Shown: positions 17,583-30,685, numbered from the stretch's first letter. The stretch is 64,000 bases of DNA from Pseudomonas paralactis (GCF_001439735.1 NZ_JYLN01000002.1:558001-622000), one strand, 5' to 3'. Program-made: numbers and translations. Notes: generated from the sequence alone by a model not told the origin.

Positions 17583-17728
17583 CGCACCGCTCGCCTGCGT
17601 TACTTTGACGCACCGATGAGCGCGACGGCAAAGACAGCTGACCACTCACCCGAATTTCCCTCGACTTATTTCCAGGGCTCTACACTGGGAATCTGTCTTA
17701 AAGCCGCTGACTTCAGCGGCTTTTTTTT
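17583..17728 (+). ncRNA. Candidate small RNA, about 146 nt
   Basis: Bounded by a sigma70-like promoter (17548-17576) and a strong intrinsic terminator (17701-17728). The stretch contains no convincing open reading frame. It lacks the repeated GGA loops of RsmX/Y/Z RNAs and the CA-rich motifs of CrcZ, so it does not look like those families. It sits between vgrG (minus strand) and an OprD-type porin (plus strand). The call rests on signal spacing alone. A leader or attenuator of the porin gene is the main alternative. The remainder of the gap (17336-17547) shows nothing I can name. Confidence 0.45.
17701..17728 (+). terminator. Rho-independent terminator before the porin gene
   Basis: AAGCCGCT, a six-base loop, AGCGGCTT, then a run of eight T on the plus strand. 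It would end a transcript coming from the promoter at 17548. Readthrough would lead into the porin gene 69 bases on. Confidence 0.85.
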
Positions 17729-17796
17729 GCCGTGAAAAAAGGCCGGGCACACCCCACGACACTGGCCGTTCATGATTGACCAAAGGAGCTCCACCG

Positions 17797-19119
17797 GTGA
17801 AGAACTCGCTGACGTTCACCCCGTTATTCCTCGCAATCGCAGCAACGATCATCCCGCTTGCCCACGCGGCAGACGCCCCGCCCGCCGAAGGTTTCGTCGA
17901 GGGTTCACACCTCACGATCAACACCCGCAACTACTACATGAACCGCGACCGGCGCGACATCCACACCGATGACAGCAAGGAATGGGGCCAGGGCTTTATC
18001 GGCACCTTCGAGTCCGGCTACACCCAGGGCACCGTCGGTTTCGGCCTGGACGTCAATGCCATGCTCGGCCTGAAGCTTGACGGCGGCGGTGGCACTGATG
18101 GCTCCAGCATCCTTCCCTACGGCAGCGGCAACGGCAAGGCGCCGGGGTCGTTTTCTACCGCTGGCGGCACCTTGAAAATGCGTGCCTTCGACACTGAACT
18201 CAAGGCCGGCGACCTGTTCCTCAACAACCCGGTAATCGCCGGCGGCATGACGCGCATGTTGCCGCAGACGTTCCGGGGTGTAAGCCTGACCAACCACAGC
18301 TTTGACGGCTGGATGATCGAAGGTGGCCAGGCCAGCTTCACCAAGCTCTACAACCAGAGTGGCCATCGTCGCATCGGCACCAGCTACGGTGCCCTGCCGG
18401 CCAATGCCGACAGCCAGCACCTGGACTGGGCCGGCGTGTCGTTCAGCGGTATCGCCGGGCTGACCAGCAACCTGTACGCCTCCGAACTCAAGGACGTATG
18501 GCACCAGTACTACTACGACCTCGAATATACCTACGCCCTCAACGATCTGGTCAGCCTGACCCCCGGCCTGCATTACTACCACACCCAGGACACCGGCCAA
18601 TCGCTGCTGGGCGATATCGACAACAACACCTACAGCCTGCATTTCACCGTAGGTGTGGGCAACCACAGCGTCACGGCCACCTACCAGCGGGTCAACGGCA
18701 ACACCCCGTTTGACTACATCACCCAGGGCGACAGCGTGTACCTGGACAACTCCCAGCAGTACTCGGACTTCAACGGCCCCAACGAGCGCTCCTGGAAACT
18801 CAAGTACGCCTATGATTTCGCCGGCCTCGGCGTGCCTGGGCTGACGTCTGCCGTGTCGTACATCAGCGGCAAGACCGACCTGACCAAGGTCGACCCCAAC
18901 AGCCGTGGCTACAGCAGTTGGTACAGCGCCGATGGCAAGGACGCCAAGCACTGGGAACGGGATATCGACGTGAAATATGTGGTGCAGGGCGGCAAGGCCA
19001 AGGACCTGGCGGTGCGCCTGCAATGGGCGACCAACCGCGGCAGCAACGGCTACTCGGCAGTGGATCGGGATGTGGATGAGTACCGTGTGATTGTGGATTA
19101 CCCGATCAACGTGTTCTGA
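17797..19119 (+). CDS. OprD-family outer-membrane porin
   Basis: 440 residues from GTG at 17797, chosen because AGGAG lies 8 bases upstream; a TTG at 17776 lacks one. Residues 1-24 are a signal peptide ending PLAHA. The mature protein begins with the OprD pattern ([20 protein letters not shown]) and has [22 protein letters not shown] and [24 protein letters not shown] strands. It ends with the beta-barrel signal YPINVF. OprD/Opd porins are substrate-selective 18-stranded channels for amino acids or small organic acids. The specific substrate is not apparent. A terminator lies just upstream and a REPIN just downstream. Confidence 0.9.
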   Translation: MKNSLTFTPLFLAIAATIIPLAHAADAPPAEGFVEGSHLTINTRNYYMNRDRRDIHTDDSKEWGQGFIGTFESGYTQGTVGFGLDVNAMLGLKLDGGGGTDGSSILPYGSGNGKAPGSFSTAGGTLKMRAFDTELKAGDLFLNNPVIAGGMTRMLPQTFRGVSLTNHSFDGWMIEGGQASFTKLYNQSGHRRIGTSYGALPANADSQHLDWAGVSFSGIAGLTSNLYASELKDVWHQYYYDLEYTYALNDLVSLTPGLHYYHTQDTGQSLLGDIDNNTYSLHFTVGVGNHSVTATYQRVNGNTPFDYITQGDSVYLDNSQQYSDFNGPNERSWKLKYAYDFAGLGVPGLTSAVSYISGKTDLTKVDPNSRGYSSWYSADGKDAKHWERDIDVKYVVQGGKAKDLAVRLQWATNRGSNGYSAVDRDVDEYRVIVDYPINVF

Positions 19120-19125
19120 ATACAG

Positions 19126-19223
19126 GTAGGAGCGAGCTTGCTCGCGAAAAACGTTAACGATAACGCGTGCTTCCTGAATAAACGCGGCGTCTGTGAGTTT
19201 TTCGCGAGCAAGCTCGCTCCTAC
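19126..19223. repeat. REPIN, copy 2
   Basis: Perfect 23-base arms at 19126-19148 and 19201-19223 around the core GAGCGAGCTTGCTCGC. The spacer shares AACGATAACGCGT, CCTGAATAAACGCGGCG and GTGAGTTTTTCGCGAGC with the copy at 62108-62205, so these two are recent relatives. It begins 6 bases after the porin stop. An in-frame upstream extension of the next gene passes through this element and is therefore rejected as coding. Confidence 0.9.
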
Positions 19224-19281
19224 AGCCATATTCAAGAGTTGCTACTACGCTAAGGGCATTCTCAACGCAGAAGTATTCCCG

Positions 19282-20778
19282 ATGAGTTCAAGCCCTACCC
19301 GCCCCAACCGCCGCCCTGAGCGCCTGCTTATCCTGGGCAGCACGCTGACAGTGTTGCTGATCGTGGGCGTCGTCACGGCACTGCTGATTCGTGAACACGC
19401 CAATACCCTGCAGACGGCCAAGCGCACCGCCAACACCATCACTCAAATGATTGATGCTGACGTACTGCGTAACGTCGAGCTCTACGACCTGGGCCTCAAG
19501 GGTTTGATTAGCGCTACAGAGCGTACTGACCTTCAGGATGTTTCAGCGAGCATCCGCCATTTAATGCTGTTCGACCGCTCTGCTGCGGCGCCGTACAAGG
19601 GCGATGTCTTGTTGCTGGACCCCACCGGCGAGGTGCTTGCCGACTCCTCGCTGCTCACGCCCAAGACCGGCAACTTCGCTGATCGGGACTATTTTCAGGT
19701 TCACCGCAAGAATCCGGACGTGGGGTTGTACATCAGCCGTCCGTTCATGGCCCGCTGCGTGTGCGATGACCAATGGCGCATCGCTTTCAGCCGCCGCATT
19801 TCATCACCGGACGGGCGTTTCCTGGGGGTTGCCGTCGCGTCCATGCGCCTGTCGTACTTCCACCAGCTGTTCAACAGCCTGAATATCGGCAGCAACAGCA
19901 CTATCAACCTGCTTAACCACCAAGGCATCCTGCTGGCACAAGAGCCTTTGCTGGAAGTGGACATCATCAACAAGGACCTGAGCCAACGTCCCAACGTCGC
20001 ACGTATGCTGCGCGAACGGGACGGCAGCTTCCGAAGTATTTCCAGTGTCGATCATCAGGCACGACTTTACAGTTTTTCGAATGTGGGCAACTTGCCGCTG
20101 ATCGTGGCGGTGGCCTTGTCCAGCGATGAAGTGTTCGCACCCTGGCGGCGTGCGGCGTGGTTGGTTAGCCTCGCGACCGGGGTGCTGTGCGTGGGCCTGC
20201 TGTGGCTGACCTGGGCGTTGAGCATGGAGCTGCGCCGTCGCCAGCACGTGGAACAGGTACTGTCAGAACTGGCAGCCACCGACGCCCTCACCGGGCTGGC
20301 CAACCGCCGCACCCTGGACGAACGCTTGCGGCTGGAATGGGACCGGGCACAACGCTCGACCGAGTCGTTGAGCGTGTTGATGATCGATGTGGACCACTTC
20401 AAGGCCTTCAACGACCGTCATGGTCACCAGGGCGGCGATGAGGCGTTGCGTACAGTCGCACAGGTAATCGCCAGCCATATCCGCCGCCCTGCCGACCTGG
20501 CGGCGCGTTACGGCGGTGAGGAATTCGCGGTAGTGCTGCCCAATACCGACGCCGAGGGGGCGTGGGTGATCGCCGAGTATATCCGCGAGGGGGTCCAGCA
20601 CTTGCCGAGAGTGGCCGGGGACGAGCAACCGATCACCGTAAGCATCGGCCTGAGTAACTGGCAGAAGCACAGCCGTATTTCCCTTGAAGACCTGCTGCTC
20701 AAGGCTGACCAAGCGTTGTATCAGGCCAAGCACAGCGGCCGTAACCGGACAATGGATGTTTCAAAGACCTCAAACTGA
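19282..20778 (+). CDS. Membrane diguanylate cyclase with Cache-like sensor and GGDEF domain
   Basis: 498 residues from ATG at 19282. A membrane helix (about 14-37, LILGSTLTVLLIVGVVTALLI region) precedes a periplasmic Cache-type domain of about 240 residues. A second helix lies near 285-310 and the GGDEF domain occupies about 325-495. The active-site motif is GGEEF at 411-415. The inhibitory site RPAD at 402-405 sits the standard 5 residues before it, so product feedback by c-di-GMP is expected. DALTGLANRR marks the domain start. It likely makes c-di-GMP in response to an unknown extracellular ligand. No EAL domain is present. Confidence 0.92.
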   Translation: MSSSPTRPNRRPERLLILGSTLTVLLIVGVVTALLIREHANTLQTAKRTANTITQMIDADVLRNVELYDLGLKGLISATERTDLQDVSASIRHLMLFDRSAAAPYKGDVLLLDPTGEVLADSSLLTPKTGNFADRDYFQVHRKNPDVGLYISRPFMARCVCDDQWRIAFSRRISSPDGRFLGVAVASMRLSYFHQLFNSLNIGSNSTINLLNHQGILLAQEPLLEVDIINKDLSQRPNVARMLRERDGSFRSISSVDHQARLYSFSNVGNLPLIVAVALSSDEVFAPWRRAAWLVSLATGVLCVGLLWLTWALSMELRRRQHVEQVLSELAATDALTGLANRRTLDERLRLEWDRAQRSTESLSVLMIDVDHFKAFNDRHGHQGGDEALRTVAQVIASHIRRPADLAARYGGEEFAVVLPNTDAEGAWVIAEYIREGVQHLPRVAGDEQPITVSIGLSNWQKHSRISLEDLLLKADQALYQAKHSGRNRTMDVSKTSN

Positions 20779-20956
20779 TGAGGTCAATTGTGGGGGCTTG
20801 CCTGCGATGGCAGTGTTGGATTCACTACCGCTATCGCAGCATAGGTATCTACACAACTCTGTAGCGCTCAACGGTAACCACGATGCGAAGCGAGTCGCCG
20901 TTGATCTTGATCTGCTTTTGATCTTGATCTCAGGCGCCCCGTTAAACCACGCTGGC

Positions 20957-21061
20957 CGAACGCAGGCTTGAATTCGTGGGTAACCCGGCAGGACGCCGGG
21001 TTAGCCGCCCCGCGCCATGGATGGCGCGTGGCGGCGGCCCACGGATTCAAGCCTGCGTTCG
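20957..21061. repeat. Nested inverted-repeat element
   Basis: Arms of 24 bases at 20957-20980 and 21038-21061 match at 23 of 24 positions as inverted repeats. Inside them are two further hairpins: AACCCGGC-AGGAC-GCCGGGTT (20982-21002) and CGCGCCATGGATGGCGCG (21011-21028). Together they would fold as a stem with two internal branches. The conserved-looking flank to about 21140 continues with GCTTACTTTTGCGCTTTTC. I believe this is an interspersed intergenic repeat of fluorescent pseudomonads, but the window has only one copy. 20779-20956 shows nothing else. Confidence 0.65.
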
Positions 21062-21211
21062 GGCACACCGAGCCTAGGCGAGGTGCCGAGTGGTGGGGCA
21101 AGAGCGTTTTGCTTACTTTTGCGCTTTTCAAAAGTGAGCCGCTGTCAGAGCGGAACCCTAGGTGGCCGTTACCGCAGGAATGGATATGTACACAATCCAA
21201 CTGTGTTGACT

Positions 21212-21479
21212 GCGAGGCCGCCTTCGCGAGCAAGCCAGCTCCCACAGTTTGATTGCGGGGTGTCAGGTAGATTGGCGTCGGCTGGCAGGCCGCCATCGCA
21301 GGCAAGCCAGCTCCCACAGTTGGATCGCTGAGTGTCAGGTAGATTGGCGTGGGCTGGCAGGCCGTCATCGCAGGCAAGCCAGCTCCCACAGCTGGATCGT
21401 GGGGGGGCAGGCAGATTGGCGTCGGCTGGCAGGCCGTCTTCGCAGCGATGCGGCGACCCGACAAGCCAGCTCCCACATT
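21212..21479. repeat. Tandem array of 72-bp REP-containing units
   Basis: The sequence CAAGCCAGCTCCCACA starts at 21231, 21303, 21375 and 21462, that is at 72, 72 and 87 base intervals, all in one orientation. Units share AGATTGGCGT, GGCTGGCAGGCCG and a REP-like core (GTGGGAGCTGGCTTG on the minus strand). The last interval carries an additional 15 bases near GATGCGGCGACCC. The array lies between the diguanylate cyclase and lpxC and is noncoding. Frames through it give spurious peptides with a 24-residue repeat. Confidence 0.88.
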
Positions 21480-21496
21480 TGGATATTCGTCAGGCA

Positions 21497-21526
21497 TAAA
21501 AAAAGGCCACCCGAAGGCAGCCTTTA
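21497..21526 (-). terminator. Rho-independent terminator of lpxC / end of dcw cluster
   Basis: Read on the minus strand: AAAGGCTGCC, TTCG tetraloop, GGTGGCCTTT (all ten pairs form, two as G-U), followed by a T-run. It lies 25 bases past the lpxC stop and would end the whole leftward cell-wall transcript. Confidence 0.9.
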
Positions 21527-21551
21527 AAAACTAAAGAAAGAGAGTTGTTAC

Positions 21552-22499
<948 letters not shown>

Positions 22500-22575
22500 T
22501 CAACAAAGGCTGGCGATAATAACAGACCAGACCTTTGCTGAACACCAATCACCTTCATAGCCCTGATACATTCCA

Positions 22576-23781
22576 TTAATCGGCCTGACGACGCAGGAAT
22601 GCCGGGATGTCCAGGTAGTCCAGATCATCTTGCGGATTCAGGCTACGGGACGCAGCAGCACCGGCCTGAGCCTGGTTGCGCATCACGGTCGGACGGTCCA
22701 GATCACGGTAGTTCACCGACGGCAGTTCCTGGCGAGCAGGTGCTGCAGCGGCCGCTGCCTGATTAGCCTGGCTGACCTGGCTGTTGTGCAGGGTGTTGTC
22801 GATAACCTTCACAGGCTTCTCGATTTTCGCACCCAGGCCGGTCGCAACCACGGTTACATGCAGTTCATCACGCATGTCCGGATCGATAACGGTACCCACC
22901 TTGACCATGGCGTGCTCGGACGCGAAGGCTTCGATGATGCTACCCACGTCGGAGTACTCACCCAGGGACAGGTCGGGACCGGCGGTGATGTTCACCAGGA
23001 TGCCGCGTGCGCCTTGCAGGTTCACGTCTTCGAGCAACGGGTTGCGGATGGCCGCTTCGGTCGCTTCGCGTGCACGGTTAGGACCGCTGGCGCAGCCGGT
23101 GCCCATCATCGCCATGCCCATTTCGCTCATGACGGTACGTACGTCGGCAAAGTCGACGTTGATCATGCCCGGACGCTTGATGATGTCGGAGATACCGCGA
23201 ACGGCACCGGCCAGTACATCGTCAGCCTTGGCGAAGGCGGACAGCAGGCTGGCATCCTTGCCCAGGATGGTCAGCAGTTTCTCGTTGGGGATGGTGATCA
23301 ACGAGTCGACGCTTTCAGACAGCAGACGGATACCTTCGTCGGCGATCTGCATACGCTTGCGGCCTTCGAACGGGAACGGACGCGTCACGACAGCAACGGT
23401 CAGAATCCCCATTTCCTTGGCCACTTCGGCAATGATCGGTGCAGCACCGGTACCAGTACCGCCGCCCATGCCGGTGGTGATGAACACCATGTTGGTGCCT
23501 TGCAGCACTTCGGCAATACGCTCGCGGTCTTCCAGGGCGGCTTGACGGCCGACTTCCGGATTGGCGCCAGCGCCGAGGCCCTTGGTCACGGCTGTGCCCA
23601 ATTGCAGGATGGTCCGCGCGCCGATGCTTTTGAGCGCCTGGGCATCAGTGTTGGCGCAGATGAATTCAACGCCTTCAATGTTGCTCTTGACCATATGGTT
23701 GACAGCGTTGCCGCCGCCACCGCCGACACCGATTACTTTGATAACCGGGCTAGCGGGGATGTTGTCTACGAGTTCAAACAT
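22576..23781 (-). CDS. ftsZ: Cell division protein FtsZ
   Basis: 401 residues. The tubulin-like GTPase forms the cytokinetic ring at midcell. The GTP signature GGGTGTG is at 106-112, the N-terminal nucleotide loop [13 protein letters not shown] at about 18-30, and the T7 catalytic loop [11 protein letters not shown] near 207. A variable Gln/Ala-rich linker (about 320-380) leads to the conserved C-terminal peptide [17 protein letters not shown], which binds FtsA and ZipA. A strong GGAGAGGG ribosome-binding site precedes the ATG. Downstream of ftsA by 75 bases; promoters for ftsZ probably lie within ftsA/ftsQ as in relatives, but I could not assign one. Confidence 0.99.
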   Translation of the reverse strand: MFELVDNIPASPVIKVIGVGGGGGNAVNHMVKSNIEGVEFICANTDAQALKSIGARTILQLGTAVTKGLGAGANPEVGRQAALEDRERIAEVLQGTNMVFITTGMGGGTGTGAAPIIAEVAKEMGILTVAVVTRPFPFEGRKRMQIADEGIRLLSESVDSLITIPNEKLLTILGKDASLLSAFAKADDVLAGAVRGISDIIKRPGMINVDFADVRTVMSEMGMAMMGTGCASGPNRAREATEAAIRNPLLEDVNLQGARGILVNITAGPDLSLGEYSDVGSIIEAFASEHAMVKVGTVIDPDMRDELHVTVVATGLGAKIEKPVKVIDNTLHNSQVSQANQAAAAAAPARQELPSVNYRDLDRPTVMRNQAQAGAAASRSLNPQDDLDYLDIPAFLRRQAD

Positions 23782-23856
23782 GTTCCCTCTCCTTTCATTT
23801 TCTCTAGTTTTTTCGCCTACTGCTTGTTGCGGGTGTTGCGGTGTCGCGGTAAATCT

Positions 23857-25119
23857 TTAGAAATTGCCTTTTACCCAAGCCTGCAGCCGCTCGAACAACG
23901 GTGCTTTGGCTTCGTCGTCGCTGCGGTAGCTGTCACGGATGCTCGGGCCCGACAGGGAAATGCCGTCGGTCTGCTTTTGCAGCCCGTACAACAGCAAGCC
24001 CACACCGGTGGAATAAATCGGGTTACGCACCACGTCGCCCAGACCCTTGACGCCATGAGGCACGCCCAGGCGCACAGGCATGTGGAAGATCTCTTCGGCC
24101 AGTTCGACCGCGCCTTCCATCTTCGAGGTGCCACCGGTCAGCACGATGCCGGCCGGGATCAAATCTTCGTAGCCGCTGCGGCGCAGTTCAGCCTGGATCA
24201 GGGTGAACAGCTCGTCGTAGCGCGGCTCGACCACTTCAGCCAGGGCCTGGCGCGACAGTTCGCGCGGTGGACGGTCGCCCACACTTGGCACTTTGATGGT
24301 CTCGCCGGCACCGGCCAGTTTGGCCAGGGCGCAGGCGTAGCGGATCTTGATTTCTTCGGCGTACTGGGTCGGTGTGCGCAGCGCCATGGCGATGTCGTTG
24401 GTGACCTGGTCGCCGGCAATCGGGATTACCGCGGTGTGACGGATCGCACCCTCGGTGAAGATCGCAATGTCGGTGGTGCCGCCGCCGATGTCCACCAGGC
24501 ACACGCCCAGCTCTTTTTCGTCGTCGGTGAGTACCGAGTAGGCCGAAGCCAACTGCTCAAGAATGATGTCGTCGATTTCCAGGCCGCAGCGGCGCACGCA
24601 TTTTTCAATGTTCTGTGCGGCGTTGACGGCACAGGTCACCACGTGGACCTTGGCTTCCAGGCGAACGCCCGACATGCCCAGGGGCTCGCGCACGCCTTCC
24701 TGGTTGTCGATCACGTAGTCCTGCGGCAGGGTGTGCAGCACGCGCTGGTCAGCCGGGATCGCCACAGCCTGGGCGGCGTCGAGGACGCGCTCAAGGTCGG
24801 CCGAGCTGACTTCACGGTCGCGGATCGCCACGATGCCATGGGAATTCAGGCTGCGGATATGGTTGCCGGCCACGCCGACGAACGCCGAGTGAATCCGGCA
24901 ACCGGCCATCAGCTGCGCTTCTTCGATAGCGCGCTGGATCGATTGCACGGTGGACTCGATGTTCACCACCACGCCCTTCTTCAGGCCCCGGGACGGATGC
25001 GTGCCAATACCGACGATTTCGATCGCGCCGTCTTCCCCAACCTCGCCCACCAGCGCCACCACCTTGGAGGTGCCGATATCGAGACCGACGATCATTTTGC
25101 CGCTTTGCACGTTTGCCAT
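23857..25119 (-). CDS. ftsA: Cell division protein FtsA
   Basis: 420 residues of the actin-like ATPase that tethers FtsZ to the membrane. Phosphate 1 motif GLDIGTSKVVALVGEV is at about 13-28. Also present are the SHORT/1C region typical of FtsA (GIGTHPSRGLKKGVVVNIE area), the phosphate 2 stretch LVDIGGGTTDIAIF and the adenosine motif IVLTGGTSKMEG. The C-terminus LFERLQAWVKGNF is the amphipathic membrane-targeting helix. It lies 15 bases after ftsQ in the dcw operon. Confidence 0.98.
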   Translation of the reverse strand: MANVQSGKMIVGLDIGTSKVVALVGEVGEDGAIEIVGIGTHPSRGLKKGVVVNIESTVQSIQRAIEEAQLMAGCRIHSAFVGVAGNHIRSLNSHGIVAIRDREVSSADLERVLDAAQAVAIPADQRVLHTLPQDYVIDNQEGVREPLGMSGVRLEAKVHVVTCAVNAAQNIEKCVRRCGLEIDDIILEQLASAYSVLTDDEKELGVCLVDIGGGTTDIAIFTEGAIRHTAVIPIAGDQVTNDIAMALRTPTQYAEEIKIRYACALAKLAGAGETIKVPSVGDRPPRELSRQALAEVVEPRYDELFTLIQAELRRSGYEDLIPAGIVLTGGTSKMEGAVELAEEIFHMPVRLGVPHGVKGLGDVVRNPIYSTGVGLLLYGLQKQTDGISLSGPSIRDSYRSDDEAKAPLFERLQAWVKGNF

Positions 25120-25134
25120 GGGTCCTGCCTCTTC

Positions 25135-26004
25135 TTAATTCTTCGCGACAGCGGGTTGTGCTGCCGTGGGCGCGGCCGGTGTACGCCAGCCGACGGCCAG
25201 GCCGTTGGCGTAACGCAGGTCGACGCTCGCAATGTTCGTAATCTGTTCTTTCAGGGTTTTTTCATAGATGGCAATAAAGCGGCGCATCTTTTCCACCAAG
25301 CGGTCGCGTCCCAGCAACAACTCGATGCCCGGGCCGGAACTGCCTGCCCCGGTCGTCAAAAACCAGCTGCCCCGTTCACGCAGTTCCAGGCGTGCAATGG
25401 AGAAGCCCAGTGGCCGCAGCATCTGGCTCAAGGCCTGGTACTGCTGCATCACTTGCTGCTGCGCCCGCTGCGGCCCGAACAGCTGCGGCAGGTGCTCATA
25501 GTTGGCCAGTTCACGCGGGGTGAACGCCTGGCCCTGGTTGTTCAACAGCGCTTCATCGCCCCAACGGGCCACGGGCAGTTGTTCTTCCAGGCGGATCGTG
25601 ACCTGGTCGGGCCATACGCGGCGCACTTCGGCGTGGGCGATCCACGGCATCTGTTCCAGCTCCGAGCGCATACCGGCCAGGTCGATGGTAAAGAAGCTCG
25701 CGGCCAGGTACGGGCCAATACGCTGCTGTACCGCCTGCTGGCTGATGTAGCTCAAGTCACCCTGCACGCTGATCTTGGTGATCGGGCGGTCGGCATACGG
25801 CAACAGGCGTTGTGCGCCTTCGTAGGTACCAAAGCCCAGCACCACCAGCAACACCGGCCAGAACAGCGCCTTTAGAAAACCAAAGTTGGCTTTGGGCAGG
25901 CGCGCCGACATCGGCTCTTTGGCCACCATGCGGCTGGCACCCCGCGGCACCGGCTTGCGGCTCGGTGCTTGTGGGGGCTGATGACGAAGCGATGCGCCTT
26001 TCAT
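25135..26004 (-). CDS. ftsQ: Cell division protein FtsQ
   Basis: 289 residues. A basic cytoplasmic N-terminus of about 45 residues is followed by one membrane helix ([18 protein letters not shown], about 48-66). The periplasmic POTRA domain begins [20 protein letters not shown] and a beta domain follows with [12 protein letters not shown] and [17 protein letters not shown]. FtsQ scaffolds FtsL and FtsB at the divisome. The start is 3 bases after the ddlB stop. The C-terminus carries an Ala/Pro-rich tail ([15 protein letters not shown]), a common pseudomonad variation. Confidence 0.97.
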   Translation of the reverse strand: MKGASLRHQPPQAPSRKPVPRGASRMVAKEPMSARLPKANFGFLKALFWPVLLVVLGFGTYEGAQRLLPYADRPITKISVQGDLSYISQQAVQQRIGPYLAASFFTIDLAGMRSELEQMPWIAHAEVRRVWPDQVTIRLEEQLPVARWGDEALLNNQGQAFTPRELANYEHLPQLFGPQRAQQQVMQQYQALSQMLRPLGFSIARLELRERGSWFLTTGAGSSGPGIELLLGRDRLVEKMRRFIAIYEKTLKEQITNIASVDLRYANGLAVGWRTPAAPTAAQPAVAKN

Positions 26005-26007
26005 GTC

Positions 26008-28401
<2,394 letters not shown>

Positions 28402-28409
<8 letters not shown>

Positions 28410-29472
28410 GGGCCACCTCCAGGCAGATATCGACCACGGTGCGGGTTGCGTCAGGTTTGGCCAGGCGGCTTGCGGTGCTCGCCATGCTGTTGAGTCGTTC
28501 CGGTTGCATCAAAACCTCGGTCAGGCGTGCGGCCAAATCGGCGGCGCCAGTCGTTCTTTGCGGCAGCAGGAAGGCAGCGCCCTCCCCGGCCAAATATTCG
28601 GCGTTGCGGGTCTGGTGATCGTCGATGGCATGGGGCAAAGGCACCAGCAAGGACGGCAGACCGGCGGCCGCCAGTTCACTGACGGTCAGCGCACCAGCGC
28701 GGCAGACCACCAGGTCGGCCCAGCCATAGGCTTGGGCCATGTCTTTGATGAAAGGCTGTACGTTCGCCTCTACACCGGCCTCGCGATAACGTGCGGCGGT
28801 GACTTCATCGTGGTTTTTGCCGGCCTGGTGGAAGATCTCCGGGCGCACATCCTCAGGAAGTTGCGCAACGGCTTCAGGCAGCAATTTATTCAGTGGCTCG
28901 GCGCCCAGGCTTCCGCCCAGGATCAGCAGGTGCGCCTTGCGCCCCGTCAGCGCGTCACGCGCAATGGCCATGAACAGTTCGGTACGCACCGGGTTACCGG
29001 TGGTGCGAAGCTTGTCGGAGGCGGCGAAGGTTTTCGGGAAGGCTTCACACACACGCGCAGCCAATGGCACCAGCAGGCGGTTGGCAGTACCGGCGACGGC
29101 GTTCTGTTCGTGAACGATCACCGGCACGCCCGCGAGTTTCGCCGCGACGCCGCCGGGGCCGGTCACATAACCGCCGAAGCCGAGCACACACACCGGCTTC
29201 AACTCGCGAATGATCTTGCGCGCCTGCATGACCGCCTTGAGCAACACGAACGGCGCCTTTAGCAATGACAACTTGCTCTTGCCGCGCAACCCGGTGACGT
29301 TGATCAAATGCAGGGGCAAACCGGCATTGGGCACCAATTCGTTTTCGATGCCACGGGGCGTACCCAGCCAGTGCACGGTGTAGCCACGGTTCTGGAATTC
29401 ACGGGCGCAGGCCAGGGCCGGGAACACATGGCCCCCGGTGCCGCCCGCCATGATCAGCACGTTAGCGCCCAT
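28402..29472 (-). CDS. murG: UDP-GlcNAc:lipid I GlcNAc transferase
   Basis: 356 residues from ATG at 29472; a longer frame from 29568 reads back into ftsW and is not the start. MurG converts lipid I to lipid II on the inner face of the membrane. The GT-B signature [12 protein letters not shown] is at 10-21. The second glycine loop [16 protein letters not shown] lies mid-protein, and the donor-site region [25 protein letters not shown] (read as adjacent motifs) follows. Its start lies 11 bases inside ftsW and its end 8 bases inside murC. Confidence 0.98.
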
Positions 29473-30685
29473 GAGTAGGCTCCTCGGCGAAGTCGCTTTC
29501 GCTGAACTCCATCTCTTCGCTGCCCAAGTGGGTTCGACTCTCCCACTCGATACGCAGCAACAAGCCAAGACAGGCGCAGCAGATCACCAACGAACTGCCA
29601 CCGTAACTGAGGAATGGCAAGGTCAGGCCCTTGGTCGGCAACAGACCGACGTTCACGCCGATGTTGATCAGGAACTGGCCGATCCACAGGAAGGCCAGCC
29701 CGTAAGCAACATAGGCGGCGAAGAACTGCTTGGCTTTCTCGGCCCACAGCCCGATGTACATGGCGCGTACACAGACGAATACGAACAGGCCGACAGTGCA
29801 CAGCGAACCCACGACACCCAGCTCTTCGGCGAGCACCGAGAACACGAAGTCGGTGTGGGCTTCGGGCAGGTAGAACTGCTTCTGCACGCTATTGCCCAGA
29901 CCCACGCCCAGCCACTCGCCGCGACCGAAGGCAATCAGCGCCTGGGTCAACTGGTAGCCGGAACCGAACTGGTCGGACCAGGGGTCGGTAAAGGTAATCA
30001 GACGGGCCATCCGGTAGGGTTGCGCCTGCACCAGAATGGTCACCGCCGCGACGGCCAGCACCACCATCAAGGTGAAGCGGAACAGCCCGACGCCGCCGAG
30101 AAACAGCATGGCCGCCGCAGCGCCCATCATAACTACGGTGGCGCCGAAGTCAGGCTCCATCAACAACAGTCCGGCCATGGGCAGCAGCACGATGAAAGGT
30201 TTGAAGAACCCCATCCAGCTTTCGCGCACTTCTTTCTGACGGCGCACCAGGTAACCGGCCAGGTAAATCACCACGAATACTTTGGCGATTTCCGAGGGCT
30301 GTACGTTGAAGGCGCCGAAACCGATCCAGCGCATCGAACCGTTCACCTCGCGGCCAATGCCGGGCACGATCACCATGACCAGCAAGCCGAACGCACCGAT
30401 CAGCATCAACCAGCCCAGACGCTGCCAGGTAGCAATCGGAATCATCATGGTGACGATGCAGGCGCCCAGGCCGATCACCAGGTACACCAGGTGGCGGATC
30501 ATCATGTACAGCGTGTTGCCCGACTGCACGGCAGCCACTTCGGAGGACGCCGAAGTGATCATCACCAGGCCCAGGCCGAGCAGCGCCAGGCAACCGGCGA
30601 GCATCGGGAAATCGAGGTCGATGCCGCGCCCGGTAATGATCGGCGACGGGTACGGCTTGATGATGTTTTTCAGGTTGAGGCTCAT
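29462..30685 (-). CDS. ftsW: SEDS-family division glycosyltransferase FtsW
   Basis: 407 residues with about ten membrane helices. FtsW polymerises glycan strands at the septum together with FtsI. SEDS signatures visible: GIGREVNGSMRWIGFGAF, NVQPSEIAKVFVVIYLAGYL and LPEAHTDFVFSVLAEELG (the catalytic Asp loop), then TKGLTLPFLSYGGSSL near the C-terminus. The cytoplasmic tail is acidic (SEEMEFSESDFAEEP). Overlaps murD by 4 bases. Confidence 0.97.
   Translation of the reverse strand: MSLNLKNIIKPYPSPIITGRGIDLDFPMLAGCLALLGLGLVMITSASSEVAAVQSGNTLYMMIRHLVYLVIGLGACIVTMMIPIATWQRLGWLMLIGAFGLLVMVIVPGIGREVNGSMRWIGFGAFNVQPSEIAKVFVVIYLAGYLVRRQKEVRESWMGFFKPFIVLLPMAGLLLMEPDFGATVVMMGAAAAMLFLGGVGLFRFTLMVVLAVAAVTILVQAQPYRMARLITFTDPWSDQFGSGYQLTQALIAFGRGEWLGVGLGNSVQKQFYLPEAHTDFVFSVLAEELGVVGSLCTVGLFVFVCVRAMYIGLWAEKAKQFFAAYVAYGLAFLWIGQFLINIGVNVGLLPTKGLTLPFLSYGGSSLVICCACLGLLLRIEWESRTHLGSEEMEFSESDFAEEPTHGR

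Noticed and set aside
17440..17649. 69-codon minus-strand frame between vgrG and the porin gene
   Set aside because: No ribosome-binding site and composition unlike neighbours; it lies across the candidate small-RNA promoter.
19138..19281. N-terminal extension of the diguanylate cyclase
   Set aside because: The extension is translated REPIN sequence. The ATG at 19282 directly precedes the first membrane helix.
21212..21479. CRISPR array
   Set aside because: The repeats are 72-base direct units with nearly identical sequence throughout and no unique spacers; no cas genes are present.
20868..21497. Minus-strand frame with a 24-residue repeat
   Set aside because: The repeat is only the 72-base DNA array read in frame. 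There is no ribosome-binding site and the frame also crosses the inverted-repeat element.
22630..25875. A 1081-codon open frame on the plus strand
   Set aside because: It runs antisense to ftsZ, ftsA and ftsQ, all of which are certain. Long antisense frames are common in GC-rich DNA. The peptide is rich in His, Gln and Arg with no motif and no ribosome-binding site.
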